Below are positions 1 to 8,381 of a stretch of DNA of 46,347 nt, piece by piece (the stretch's first letter is position 1; the number at the start of each line of letters is the position of its first letter). The notes below the pieces were generated by a model. That model saw nothing but the letters and a program-made list of their open reading frames with translations. It ran no database searches and was not told the origin of the DNA. This DNA is from Streptomyces aurantiacus. Lineage in GTDB: Bacteria > Actinomycetota > Actinomycetes > Streptomycetales > Streptomycetaceae. Position numbers and translations under genes: made by a program. Location: assembly GCF_001418335.1 (NCBI RefSeq), contig NZ_LIPP01000118.1:1-46347 (forward strand). The letters are read 5' to 3'.

Positions 1-2
1 TG

Positions 3-1955
3 ATCGAGCACCGGGGGGCGGGAGCGGGGGCGCGGGAAGGGGACGCGTTCGCACCGTTCGACGTGCTCGGCGAGGCCATGGAGGCACTGCGGGAGGTCTA
101 CGGCACCGGGGGACACGACCGGGATCTCGTGCGCGAGGCCTACATGCGCCTTCAGGTGCGCGCGGCTCAGAGGGAGTTCGCGGACGACGTGGCCGTGGTG
201 TGCGGCGCCTGGCATGTCCCCGCACTGCGGCAGCGGACGACCGTCGCCGCCGACCGGGCCCTGCTCAAGGGCCTGCCCAAGGTGAAGGCCGACATGACCT
301 GGGTGCCCTGGACCCACCGGCGGCTCTCGCGCATGAGTGGTTACGGGGCGGGCATCGACTCGCCCGGCTGGTACGGGCACCTGTTCACCGCGGCCGACCG
401 TCCCGTGGAGCGCTGGATGACGAAGGTGGCCAGGCTGCTGCGGGACGAGGACCGGCTCGTCTCCTCCGCCCACGTCATCGAGGCGGTGCGGCTCGCCGAC
501 ACGCTCGCGGCCATGCGGGGCCGGCCCCTGCCGGGCCTCACCGAGACCACCGACGCCGTACGGGCCGTGATGTGCGAGGGCTCGGACGTACCGCTCGCGC
601 TCGTGCACGACCGGCTCGTCGTCGGCGACGTCCTGGGGGAGGTACCCGCGGCGGCGCCGGCGGTCCCCCTCCAGCGCGACCTCGCCCGGCTCCAGCGACG
701 GCTGCGGCTCAAGCCGGAGGCGCAGGAGCGGGAACTGGAGCTCGACCTCCGTAAGGAGACCGACGGCGGACGCAGCCGGCTGCTGCACAGGCTGCGCCTC
801 CTCGGCGTCGAGTGGGGAGAGCCGGTCGCGTCCCGCGGCAGCACGGGTACGTTCCGGGAGACCTGGCGGCTCCGCTGGGAGCCGGAGCTGGCGGTGCGCG
901 TCGCCGAGGCCGGGGTGTGGGGCACGACCGTGCTCGCCGCCGCGACCGCGAAGGCCGAGACGGAGGCCGTCGGCGCACGCTCCCTGGCCGAGATCACAGG
1001 CCTCGCCGAGCGCTGCCTCCTCGCCGAACTCCCGGACGCCCTCCCGGTGGTGATGCGCATCCTGGCCGACCGCGCGGCTCTGGACGCCGACGTGGGACAC
1101 CTCGCCCAGGCGCTGCCCGCCCTCGTCCGCTCCCTGCGCTACGGCGACGTACGGGGTACGGACACACAGGCCCTGGCCGAGGTCGCCGCGGGTCTCGCGG
1201 AGCGAGTGTTCGTCGGGCTGCCCCCGGCCTGCGCCGCGCTGGACGCGGACGCCGCCGACGAGATGCGGGGGCATGTCGACGCGGTGCACGGCGCGGTGGG
1301 GCTGCTGGCCGAGGGAAGAGGGGGAGCCGAGGGAAGAGAGGGAGGCGAGGGAAGAGGGGATGACACCCAGGCCGACGATTCCCGGGCCGACGAACCCCGG
1401 GCCGGCATACGTGGCCGGTGGCATTCCGTGCTGAGCACGTTGTCGGCTCGGGACACCGTTCCGGGCATCGTCCGGGGACGGGCCGTCCGGTTGCTGCTGG
1501 ACGACGGGGAACTGGGGCAGGAGGAGGCGGCCCGGCTCATGGGGCTCGTCCTGTCACCGGGTACCGCACCCGGCGACGCGGCGGCCTGGATCGAGGGGTT
1601 CGTCGGCGGAGGCTCCGGGGGCGGCATGCTGCTCGTGCACGACGAGCGGTTGCTCGGGCTGGTCGACTCCTGGCTGACCGGAGTGCCGGGGGACGCGTTC
1701 ACCGACGTACTGCCGCTGCTGCGGCGCACGTTCTCGGCGTACGAGCCCGGGGTACGCCGCACCCTCGGCGAACTGGTCCGGCGTGGCCCGGGACCGAGGG
1801 GGAGCGTCGCGGCCACTGTCTCCGGCACACCTGGCTTCGCACCGGACCTCGACGCGGGCCGAGCCGACGCCGTACTGCCGGTGCTGCGCCTGCTGCTGGG
1901 ACTGGACGACGCCGACAACGCCGACGACAACGACCTTGTGGGGGTGGGGCGATGA
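3..1955 (+). CDS. DUF5682 family protein (3' part, 5' end outside window)
   Basis: The reading frame is open from the first bases of the window, so the true start lies upstream; about 650 codons are visible. Residues such as VVCGAWHVPAL and the overall Arg/Leu-rich helical character match DUF5682 (E. coli YehM-like) proteins, which occur in operons with a MoxR-type AAA ATPase and a vWA protein. The stop overlaps the next start (ATGA at 1952-1955), indicating translational coupling to the vWA gene. A low-complexity Gly/Glu/Arg/Asp insert is encoded at about 1311-1410, built on three 18-base periods. The molecular function is not known; the family assignment is by recognition of sequence style and neighbourhood. 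Confidence 0.8.
   Translation: MEHRGAGAGAREGDAFAPFDVLGEAMEALREVYGTGGHDRDLVREAYMRLQVRAAQREFADDVAVVCGAWHVPALRQRTTVAADRALLKGLPKVKADMTWVPWTHRRLSRMSGYGAGIDSPGWYGHLFTAADRPVERWMTKVARLLRDEDRLVSSAHVIEAVRLADTLAAMRGRPLPGLTETTDAVRAVMCEGSDVPLALVHDRLVVGDVLGEVPAAAPAVPLQRDLARLQRRLRLKPEAQERELELDLRKETDGGRSRLLHRLRLLGVEWGEPVASRGSTGTFRETWRLRWEPELAVRVAEAGVWGTTVLAAATAKAETEAVGARSLAEITGLAERCLLAELPDALPVVMRILADRAALDADVGHLAQALPALVRSLRYGDVRGTDTQALAEVAAGLAERVFVGLPPACAALDADAADEMRGHVDAVHGAVGLLAEGRGGAEGREGGEGRGDDTQADDSRADEPRAGIRGRWHSVLSTLSARDTVPGIVRGRAVRLLLDDGELGQEEAARLMGLVLSPGTAPGDAAAWIEGFVGGGSGGGMLLVHDERLLGLVDSWLTGVPGDAFTDVLPLLRRTFSAYEPGVRRTLGELVRRGPGPRGSVAATVSGTPGFAPDLDAGRADAVLPVLRLLLGLDDADNADDNDLVGVGR
1311..1356 (+). repeat. 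18-base in-frame repeat inside the DUF5682 gene
   Basis: GAGGGAAGAG recurs at 1311, 1329 and 1347, an exact 18-base period that adds six residues per unit (pattern EGRxxx). The strand is strongly purine-biased here. It lies in a low-complexity linker between conserved parts, so copy number may vary between strains without damaging the protein. Confidence 0.75.
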
Positions 1956-3205
1956 GTACGGGAGCCGTGGACGTGGAAACGGCAGACGAGACAGACGAGG
2001 CCGGCGGCTCCGGCACGACCGATCAGGCCGGTGCCGTCGACGAGCGGCTGCGGCGCTGGCGGCTCGTGCTCGGCGGGGAGGACGCGGACGGTACCGGCTG
2101 CACGCTCGCCGGGCAGGACGCCGCGATGGACGGGGCGCTCGGCTCGCTGTACGGGAACCGGGGCCGGAACGGGAGGGGCGGCAATGCGCGGGCAGGACAG
2201 GAGCGTTCGGCCGGTCTTGGCGCGTCCGCGCCGGCCGTCGCCCGGTGGCTGGGGGACATCCGTACGTACTTCCCGTCCTCCGTCGTCCAGGTCATGCAGC
2301 GGGACGCCATCGACCGGCTGGGTCTGTCCACCCTGCTCCTGGAGCCGGAGATGCTGGAAGCCGTGGAGGCGGACGTCCACCTGGTCGGCACCCTGCTGTC
2401 GTTGATCAAGGCCATGCCCGAAACGACCAAGGAAACAGCACGCGCTGTCGTGCGCAAGGTGGTCGAGGACCTGGAGAAGCGGCTCGCGACACGTACCCGG
2501 GCGACCCTCACGGGGGCGCTGGACCGCAGCGCTCGTATCAACAGGCCGCGCCACCACGACATCGACTGGAACCGCACGATCGCGGCCAACCTCAAGCACT
2601 ATCTGCCCGAGTTCCGCACCATCGTGCCCGAGCGCCTCATCGGTTACGGACGCGCCTCGCAGTCCGTGAAGAAGGAGGTGGTCCTCTGCATCGACCAGTC
2701 GGGCTCGATGGCGGCGTCGGTCGTGTACGCGTCGGTGTTCGGCGCGGTCCTGGCGTCGATGCGGTCCATCGACACCCGGCTCGTCGTCTTCGACACGGCT
2801 GTCGTCGACCTCACCGACCAGCTCGACGACCCGGTTGACGTCCTCTTCGGCACGCAGCTCGGCGGCGGTACGGACATCAACAGAGCTCTCGCGTACTGCC
2901 AGTCGCAGATCACGCGCCCCGCCGACACCGTGGTCGTGCTCATCAGCGACCTCTACGAAGGGGGCATCCGCAACGAGATGCTGAAGCGGGTCGCCGCGAT
3001 GAAGGCGTCGGGGGTGCAGTTCGTGACGCTGCTCGCGTTGTCCGACGAGGGGGCTCCCGCCTACGACCGTGAACACGCGGCGGCACTCGCGGGGCTGGGC
3101 GCACCGGCGTTCGCCTGTACGCCCGACCTCTTTCCGGAGGTGATGGCGGCGGCGATCGAGAAGCGCCCACTGCCGATACCCGACACCGGGAGCCCGGGGC
3201 GGTAG
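1952..3205 (+). CDS. vWA domain protein (YehP-like), partner of DUF5682 protein
   Basis: A 417-residue protein. The start at 1952 is chosen because ATGA couples it to the upstream stop. The C-terminal half carries a von Willebrand factor A domain with a canonical MIDAS motif (DQSGS, Asp248/Ser250/Ser252) after a hydrophobic strand, followed by GTDI and LISD strands that supply the remaining metal-ligand positions. The N-terminal half is acidic, then helical. In E. coli yehLMPQ and many actinobacterial operons such a vWA protein pairs with a MoxR ATPase and DUF5682; the ATPase is expected just upstream of the window. It probably acts as a metal-dependent adaptor for the ATPase; the substrate is unknown. 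Confidence 0.87.
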   Translation: MSTGAVDVETADETDEAGGSGTTDQAGAVDERLRRWRLVLGGEDADGTGCTLAGQDAAMDGALGSLYGNRGRNGRGGNARAGQERSAGLGASAPAVARWLGDIRTYFPSSVVQVMQRDAIDRLGLSTLLLEPEMLEAVEADVHLVGTLLSLIKAMPETTKETARAVVRKVVEDLEKRLATRTRATLTGALDRSARINRPRHHDIDWNRTIAANLKHYLPEFRTIVPERLIGYGRASQSVKKEVVLCIDQSGSMAASVVYASVFGAVLASMRSIDTRLVVFDTAVVDLTDQLDDPVDVLFGTQLGGGTDINRALAYCQSQITRPADTVVVLISDLYEGGIRNEMLKRVAAMKASGVQFVTLLALSDEGAPAYDREHAAALAGLGAPAFACTPDLFPEVMAAAIEKRPLPIPDTGSPGR

Positions 3206-3494
3206 AGACGGCCGGGTCAGCGGAGAAGGGTGGGAGCAGCGAGGTGGGGGAGGCAGGAGACGGCGGATAAAGCGGACATGAGTAGCCATCGGTGACAGGG
3301 GACTTGCGCGACCGCAGGAGTGCCGTGCGAGGATCGGCGCGTCTTCGGGGGCGTGCAGCCTCGTGGCCGCGCCCCCACTCCGCTCCGCTACGCCGCACCG
3401 CCTTGCACCACACCTCGCTTCGCCTTGTCCCTCCGCACGGGAGGCTCTCCCCGCCTTGGCACTGTCAGCCGTATCGCCCGGTATCGCTCTGCGT
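3206..3494. other. Intergenic region without a convincing gene
   Basis: The 289 bases between the vWA gene and the next membrane protein hold only short ORFs with poor codon bias. A weak dyad (GGGGGCG near 3343 against CGCCCCC near 3377) could be a terminator. I see no clear promoter. Confidence 0.4.
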
Positions 3495-4430
3495 GTGACG
3501 CGCGCAGCGGTGGGGCGGCGTGCGCTGGAAGTGGTGCTGCTGGTGGGCGGGTTGTTCGTGCTGGGGCTGCTCTGCGGAGAGCAGGCGCACGCGGTGGACG
3601 GTGTCGTGCCGGCCGCGCCGACCATCTCGCGGTCGCAGGCCCCCTCGCCGTCATCCGCATCCCCCTCCGACTCCAGCTCTGGCTCCGGCTCCGAGCAGCC
3701 CGAGTTGCCGGGGGCGAGCACGCTCGTGACCGATAAAGTCCCGCGTGTCGTGCGGCCGGTCACCGAGGAGGTCGCACGCTCGGTCACTGAGCTGGTGACA
3801 CCGCCGGCCGCCGAGTACGGCGGACCGCCCATCGGTGATCTGGTGGATCAGATCACAGCCGGAATCACTGACGGGGTCGGCGATGGGGCCGCCGGTGGGA
3901 TCGGCGAGCAGCCTGCCCCGCCGCAGTGGTGGCCGTCGCTGCCTCAAGTGCCCACGCTGCCGGGCCTGCCCGGTCTTCCGGGGCTCCCGGAGTTGCCGGG
4001 ACTGCCGTTGCCCGCGGTTCCCGGTCAGACCCTGCCGGCCGGTACGGCGGCGCAGCAACAGCAGCCGGGCGGGGCGGCGGACAGGCACCAGGCGGCCGGG
4101 AAGCCGTCGCACGGAGAGAGCGCGTCGGTGTACGGGCCGCGGTTCGCCGGTGGCCCCGGGCCGATGGCCGGTGACGACGCACGCCACCCCACGCACACCC
4201 ACGTCACGGGGGCCGTGCGGGCGCCCGTGCACCAGATCCCCGACGGCGGTCCCACCGATACGTCGGGTCGGCACTCCGCGGGCGACAACGGGTCGCCGAG
4301 GCACGGCGACGCGCAGGCCGTCACGTCGAACGAGAGGGCCCGGCCGACGCTGGTACCCGGCACCACCGCGGACGTTCCCGCGGCTCGGGCCCGGGACCGG
4401 CACCGGGACATTCCGGCGTTCCCCGGCTAG
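3495..4430 (+). CDS. Exported Pro-rich hypothetical protein with GLP repeats
   Basis: About 311 residues if translation begins at the GTG at 3495, chosen because it puts a short basic stretch (VTRAAVGRR) in front of a hydrophobic segment (about residues 10-26) ending in an AHA cleavage-like site. A longer frame opens at 3363 but its codons look non-coding. The mature part is rich in Pro, Ser, Gly and Thr, with a collagen-like GLPGLPGLPELPGLP tract encoded around 3958-4010 and a His-containing disordered tail. There is no lipobox and no recognisable domain. It lies just upstream of another exported repeat protein, so a shared envelope or surface role is plausible. The start codon is uncertain. 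Confidence 0.6.
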   Translation: MTRAAVGRRALEVVLLVGGLFVLGLLCGEQAHAVDGVVPAAPTISRSQAPSPSSASPSDSSSGSGSEQPELPGASTLVTDKVPRVVRPVTEEVARSVTELVTPPAAEYGGPPIGDLVDQITAGITDGVGDGAAGGIGEQPAPPQWWPSLPQVPTLPGLPGLPGLPELPGLPLPAVPGQTLPAGTAAQQQQPGGAADRHQAAGKPSHGESASVYGPRFAGGPGPMAGDDARHPTHTHVTGAVRAPVHQIPDGGPTDTSGRHSAGDNGSPRHGDAQAVTSNERARPTLVPGTTADVPAARARDRHRDIPAFPG

Positions 4431-4577
4431 GTCCTGTCCGGTCTTCCCCCGCTGAGCCCTGCCGCGCGGGGGCGGAACAGGTCTGCCCGTCTGCCCGGAC
4501 ATCGCCTCGATCTCCGGACGTGATCGGCCGGACGTGACCCGGACGTGGACCGTTGCCACAGCCGTCGGTGCTCGATT

Positions 4578-4620
4578 TCCCCACAGATCTCCCCACAGAT
4601 CTCCCCACAGATCTCCCCAC
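4578..4620 (+). repeat. 12-base tandem repeat upstream of exported protein
   Basis: The unit TCCCCACAGATC occurs at 4578, 4590 and 4602, with a partial fourth copy ending at 4620. It is AT-richer than its surroundings and sits about 95 bases upstream of the start at 4713, in the 282-base gap between the two exported-protein genes. An iteron-like regulatory array or a replication-slippage product are both possible. Confidence 0.8.
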
Positions 4621-4712
4621 CGACGTGGCGCATCAGCCCTTCCGGGCGCCCGACCCTCCCCAGCAGACGTCCCGAACTCTCGGTATCCGAATCCGAAGGA
4701 TCTGACGCACGC

Positions 4713-5741
4713 ATGCACAAGAACATTCGCCGTTCCATCGTCATAGCCGCAGGTGTCACCGGCGCGTGGGCCCTCGGCTCCGCCGTCGCCAGCGCGGACG
4801 AACTGCCCGCCACGTCCGCGTCCGTACCCGACGCGTCCATACCCGATACCGCTGCGACCGCCACCACTACGCCTGTGAAGGCCCAGTTGCCCACACACCA
4901 CGTCGCACAGGCGGCGCAGGTGAAGGACGCGACCCACGCCGCACCCACCACCGGCTCTCGCCCTCAGGACGAGGTCGACTACCTCTTCGGCCCCCTGTCG
5001 GCGTTCGCCCCGGAGCTGGAGCAGACCCTCGCCGCCGCGCAGAGCACCGCCGGGCAGGTCGGCCCGGTCGTCGACGAGACGGCCGACGCCGTGCTGCCGC
5101 CCATCGCCGGCACGGCGGTGGACGGCGCGCTCCCCGTCGCCGGGCATGCGGTCGGCGACGCGACCGGCCTCGCCCACGGCGTCGTCGGCGTCGTCCGCGG
5201 CGACGTGGGCCCCTTCGCGGGCGGCGTCGTGGGCGAGGTGCCGCCGCTCGCGTACGGCGTGACGGGCAGGGTCGGCCCGTTGGCGCAGGGCGTGACGGGC
5301 CAGGTGCCCCCGTTCGCCGAGGGCGTCGGCGGTGCGGTGCGGCCTGTCGTGGACGCCGTCGCCCAGTACGTCGAGCAGTACGTCGAGCCGGTCGTGGACA
5401 CCGTCGTCCAATACGTCCAGCCGGTCGTGGACACCGTCCAGTACGTCCAGCCGGCCGTGGACGGAGTCGGTGGCAGCGCCGCGGCGTTCGCGTACGGCAT
5501 GACGGGCGACGACATCCAGCCGTTCGCGTACGGAGTCGTCGGCGTGGCCGGCGAGGTCGCCCCGTTCGCGACCGGTGTGGCCGGACAGGCGTGGCCCTTC
5601 GCGCGGGACTTGACCGGAACCGTCGGGTCCGCCGCCGGACCGCTGGCCGGAAACGCGGTCCGCGGCGTCGGGGACGTGGCCGAGTCCGTCACGCCGAGCT
5701 ACCTGCCGCCCGTCCGGGGCGGCGCCGTCCGAGGCGTCTGA
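4713..5741 (+). CDS. Secreted protein with 11-residue GVxGxVxPFA repeats
   Basis: 342 residues. ATG at 4713 is preferred over an in-frame ATG at 4545 because MHKNIRR plus a hydrophobic core and an AVASA cleavage-like site (about residues 1-28) form a good signal peptide. A GAAGGA lies 12 bases upstream. Residues about 156-207 contain consecutive 11-residue units of the type GVxGxVxP(F/L)Ax. A second set follows after residue 259, separated by a YVEQYVEPVVDTVVQYVQP-type heptad-like block (219-250). There is no transmembrane tail or catalytic motif. Two strong terminators follow. Function unknown; the repetitive, hydrophobic and small-residue composition suggests a structural or envelope-associated exported protein. 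Confidence 0.75.
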   Translation: MHKNIRRSIVIAAGVTGAWALGSAVASADELPATSASVPDASIPDTAATATTTPVKAQLPTHHVAQAAQVKDATHAAPTTGSRPQDEVDYLFGPLSAFAPELEQTLAAAQSTAGQVGPVVDETADAVLPPIAGTAVDGALPVAGHAVGDATGLAHGVVGVVRGDVGPFAGGVVGEVPPLAYGVTGRVGPLAQGVTGQVPPFAEGVGGAVRPVVDAVAQYVEQYVEPVVDTVVQYVQPVVDTVQYVQPAVDGVGGSAAAFAYGMTGDDIQPFAYGVVGVAGEVAPFATGVAGQAWPFARDLTGTVGSAAGPLAGNAVRGVGDVAESVTPSYLPPVRGGAVRGV

Positions 5742-5884
5742 CGACGCCGGGGGCGTCCGACGACGCCCGTCGTACGGCCGAGCCCGGTGGCCGGCCGTAC
5801 GGCAACCCGTCCGACCCCGCAGGGCACAGGCCCGTACGGCCGAAATCCGTTCGGCTCGTGCGGCCGGGACTCTGCGGTCGGGGT

Positions 5885-5916
5885 CGGCCGGTCCTCATTG
5901 GGGTGAGGACCGGCCG
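5885..5916 (+). terminator. Intrinsic terminator-like hairpin 1
   Basis: A perfect 13-base-pair stem (CGGCCGGTCCTCA pairing with TGAGGACCGGCCG) with a six-base loop at 5898-5903. It lies 143 bases after the exported-protein stop. No U-tract follows, as is usual for streptomycete terminators. Confidence 0.8.
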
Positions 5917-5956
5917 CCTCACGCCCCTCACGTCGGTTCTGAGGGGCTGCCGGACG

Positions 5957-5990
5957 GGCCTCACCAGGCAAACCCCAGCCTGGTGAGGCC
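5957..5990 (+). terminator. Intrinsic terminator-like hairpin 2
   Basis: A second perfect 13-base-pair stem (GGCCTCACCAGGC with GCCTGGTGAGGCC) and an eight-base A/C loop, only 40 bases after hairpin 1. It could act as a tandem terminator or as a transcript-protecting structure. Confidence 0.75.
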
Positions 5991-6052
5991 CTTGGGGCCC
6001 GTCTGGAGTAGCAATCTGTGACCGTAATCACCGCCCAGGTGTGAGCTGCGAT

Positions 6053-6082
6053 TTACGACCCCACCGCTGGCGGAGATAACCT
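6053..6082 (+). promoter_or_regulatory. Candidate sigma-HrdB-type promoter for sucCD
   Basis: TTACGA (6053) and TAACCT (6077) are separated by 18 bases and resemble -35/-10 boxes; an alternative reading is TTTACG with GATAAC. It lies about 130 bases upstream of sucC. Weak match, inferred only from sequence. Confidence 0.35.
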
Positions 6083-6209
6083 GCGAGACGGACATGCCGC
6101 GTGTCGGCCACCGTGCTCACGCCCTCCTTGTGACCGCGCAGTCACGTTGCCCTCGCGGCACGCCCACGCAGACAACGAACCGCGAATTACCTGATAGGGA
6201 CGGACGCGC

Positions 6210-7388
6210 GTGGACCTGTTCGAGTACCAGGCGAGGGACCTCTTCGCCAAGCACGGTGTACCGGTGCTGGCCGGTGAAGTCATCGACACGCCTGAAGGGG
6301 CGCGCGCGGCGACCGAGCGACTTGGCGGCAAGTCCGTCGTCAAGGCGCAGGTCAAGGTCGGTGGCCGCGGCAAGGCCGGCGGCGTGAAGCTGGCCGGCAC
6401 CCCGGACGAGGCCGTCGCTCGCGCGACGGACATTCTCGGCATGGACATCAAGGGCCACACGGTCCACAAGGTGATGATCGCCGAGACGGCCCCGGAGATT
6501 CTTGAGGAGTACTACGTCTCGTACCTCCTCGACCGCACGAACCGCACCTTCCTCGCCATGGCGTCCGTACAGGGCGGCATGGACATCGAGGAGGTCGCGG
6601 AGAAGACCCCCGAGGCCCTCGCGAAGGTCCCGGTCGACGCCGTCGAGGGCGTTTCGATCGAGAAGGCCCGCGAGATCGTGGCCCAGGCGAAGTTCCCGGC
6701 CGAGGTGGCGGAACAGGTTGCCGAGATCCTCGTGACCCTGTGGGACACCTTCGTCGCCGAGGACGCGCTCCTCCTGGAGGTCAACCCCCTCGCCAAGGTC
6801 GCCTCCGGCGACGTCCTGGCGCTGGACGGCAAGGTCTCCCTGGACGAGAACGCGGAGTTCCGCCAGGCGGACCACGCGGCTCTGGAGGACAAGGAGTCGG
6901 CCAACCCGCTGGAGGCCGCCGCCAAGGAGAAGAACCTCAACTACGTCAAGCTCGACGGTGAGGTCGGCATCATCGGCAACGGCGCGGGTCTCGTCATGAG
7001 CACCCTCGACGTCGTCGCGTACGCCGGTGAGGCGCACGGTGGCGTGAAGCCGGCCAACTTCCTCGACATCGGCGGCGGCGCCTCCGCCGCGGTCATGGCG
7101 AACGGCCTGGAGATCATCCTCGGCGACCCGGACGTCAAGTCCGTCTTCGTCAACGTCTTCGGTGGCATCACCGCGTGTGACGAGGTCGCCAACGGCATCG
7201 TCCAGGCGCTGCAGCTGCTCGCCGACAAGGGCGAGGAAGTCAGCAAGCCGCTGGTCGTGCGTCTCGACGGCAACAACGCCGAGCTGGGTCGCAAGATCCT
7301 CTCCGACGCCAACCACCCGCTGGTGCAGCGCGTGGACACCATGGACGGCGCGGCCGACAAGGCCGCCGAGCTCGCGGCCGCGAAGTAA
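6210..7388 (+). CDS. sucC: Succinyl-CoA synthetase beta subunit (ADP-forming)
   Basis: 392 residues, the usual length. It catalyses the substrate-level phosphorylation step succinyl-CoA + ADP + Pi to succinate + ATP in the TCA cycle, as a complex with SucD in the cytosol. The N-terminal [19 protein letters not shown] and [20 protein letters not shown] are typical of the ATP-grasp half; [10 protein letters not shown] and the later NIGGGA-like and FVNVFGGIT segments are the CoA-ligase hallmarks. The GTG start at 6210 gives the family N-terminus, with an AGGGA stretch upstream. SucD follows after 21 bases, so the two are one operon. Confidence 0.97.
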   Translation: MDLFEYQARDLFAKHGVPVLAGEVIDTPEGARAATERLGGKSVVKAQVKVGGRGKAGGVKLAGTPDEAVARATDILGMDIKGHTVHKVMIAETAPEILEEYYVSYLLDRTNRTFLAMASVQGGMDIEEVAEKTPEALAKVPVDAVEGVSIEKAREIVAQAKFPAEVAEQVAEILVTLWDTFVAEDALLLEVNPLAKVASGDVLALDGKVSLDENAEFRQADHAALEDKESANPLEAAAKEKNLNYVKLDGEVGIIGNGAGLVMSTLDVVAYAGEAHGGVKPANFLDIGGGASAAVMANGLEIILGDPDVKSVFVNVFGGITACDEVANGIVQALQLLADKGEEVSKPLVVRLDGNNAELGRKILSDANHPLVQRVDTMDGAADKAAELAAAK

Positions 7389-7409
7389 GGGACGAGGGAC
7401 AGAACAGCC

Positions 7410-8294
7410 ATGGCTATCTTCCTCAACAAGGACAGCAAGGTCATCGTCCAGGGCATGACCGGTGCCACGGGCATGAAGCACACCAAGCTCATGCTCGCCG
7501 ACGGCACGAACATCGTCGGCGGCGTGAACCCGCGCAAGGCCGGCACGTCGGTCGACTTCGACGGCGCCGAGATCCCCGTCTTCGGCACGGTCGCCGAGGC
7601 CATCGAGAAGACGGGCGCGAACGTATCCGTCCTCTTCGTACCGCCGGCCTTCTCCAAGGCAGCCGTCGTCGAGGCCATCGACGCCGAGATCCCCCTCGCG
7701 GTCGTCATCACCGAGGGCATCGCCGTCCACGACTCCGCCGCCTTCTGGGCGTACGCGAAGTCGAAGGGCAACAAGACCCGCATCATCGGCCCGAACTGCC
7801 CCGGTCTCATCACCCCGGGCCAGTCCAACGCCGGCATCATCCCGGGCGACATCACGAAGCCGGGCCGCATCGGCCTGGTCTCGAAGTCCGGCACGCTGAC
7901 GTACCAGATGATGTACGAGCTCCGTGACATCGGCTTCTCGTCGGCCGTCGGCATCGGTGGCGACCCGGTCATCGGTACGACGCACATCGACGCGCTCGCC
8001 GCGTTCGAGGCCGACCCCGACACCGACCTGATCGTCATGATCGGTGAGATCGGCGGCGACGCCGAGGAGCGTGCGGCGGACTACATCGCGAAGAACGTGA
8101 CCAAGCCGGTCGTCGGCTACGTCGCGGGCTTCACCGCGCCCGAGGGCAAGACCATGGGCCACGCGGGCGCCATCGTCTCCGGTTCCTCCGGCACGGCCGC
8201 CGCGAAGAAGGAGGCCCTTGAGGCCGCCGGCGTCAAGGTCGGCAAGACGCCGACCGAGACGGCGAAGCTGGCCCGCGCCATCCTCGCCGGCTGA
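7410..8294 (+). CDS. sucD: Succinyl-CoA synthetase alpha subunit
   Basis: 294 residues. It binds CoA through an N-terminal Rossmann fold ([15 protein letters not shown]) and carries the catalytic phosphohistidine in [12 protein letters not shown] (His251). [12 protein letters not shown] and the SGTLTYQ segment are also diagnostic. An AGGGACGAGGGA ribosome-binding region precedes the ATG. It forms the enzyme with SucC and is cotranscribed with it; a strong hairpin terminates the operon directly after. Confidence 0.97.
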   Translation: MAIFLNKDSKVIVQGMTGATGMKHTKLMLADGTNIVGGVNPRKAGTSVDFDGAEIPVFGTVAEAIEKTGANVSVLFVPPAFSKAAVVEAIDAEIPLAVVITEGIAVHDSAAFWAYAKSKGNKTRIIGPNCPGLITPGQSNAGIIPGDITKPGRIGLVSKSGTLTYQMMYELRDIGFSSAVGIGGDPVIGTTHIDALAAFEADPDTDLIVMIGEIGGDAEERAADYIAKNVTKPVVGYVAGFTAPEGKTMGHAGAIVSGSSGTAAAKKEALEAAGVKVGKTPTETAKLARAILAG

Positions 8295-8314
8295 ACCAAC
8301 GTCTGTCGTACGTC

Positions 8315-8349
8315 GACGGGCCCGCACCCCCCCGGGGTGCGGGCCCGTC
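8315..8349 (+). terminator. sucCD terminator hairpin (bidirectional position)
   Basis: A 16-base-pair perfect stem (GACGGGCCCGCACCCC with GGGGTGCGGGCCCGTC) around a 3-base loop, between the convergent sucD and sigma-factor genes. It may terminate both. Confidence 0.88.
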
Positions 8350-8381
8350 CGCGTTGCCCGGCCCGCCCGGTATCGAGCCAC

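Larger units (their letters stand above)
5742..6209. other. 468-base intergenic region with two terminators and sucC promoter area
   Basis: No gene is evident here. The first part holds two strong hairpins (5885-5916 and 5957-5990), described separately; the second part (about 6050-6085) has the best promoter-like sequence ahead of sucC. Short ORFs in this gap show no streptomycete third-position GC bias. Confidence 0.6.

Noticed and set aside
1139..3832. Long open frames (up to 897 codons) on the minus strand across the vWA region
   Set aside because: They mirror the GC-rich plus-strand genes, cross gene boundaries, and lack ribosome-binding sites and domain features; such shadow frames are usual at this base composition.
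4578..4620. CRISPR array
   Set aside because: The 12-base units are contiguous without spacers and no cas genes are nearby.
6117..8381. 754-codon minus-strand frame opposite sucCD
   Set aside because: It is antisense to two unmistakable enzymes and its Asp/Arg/Gly-rich product is composition noise.
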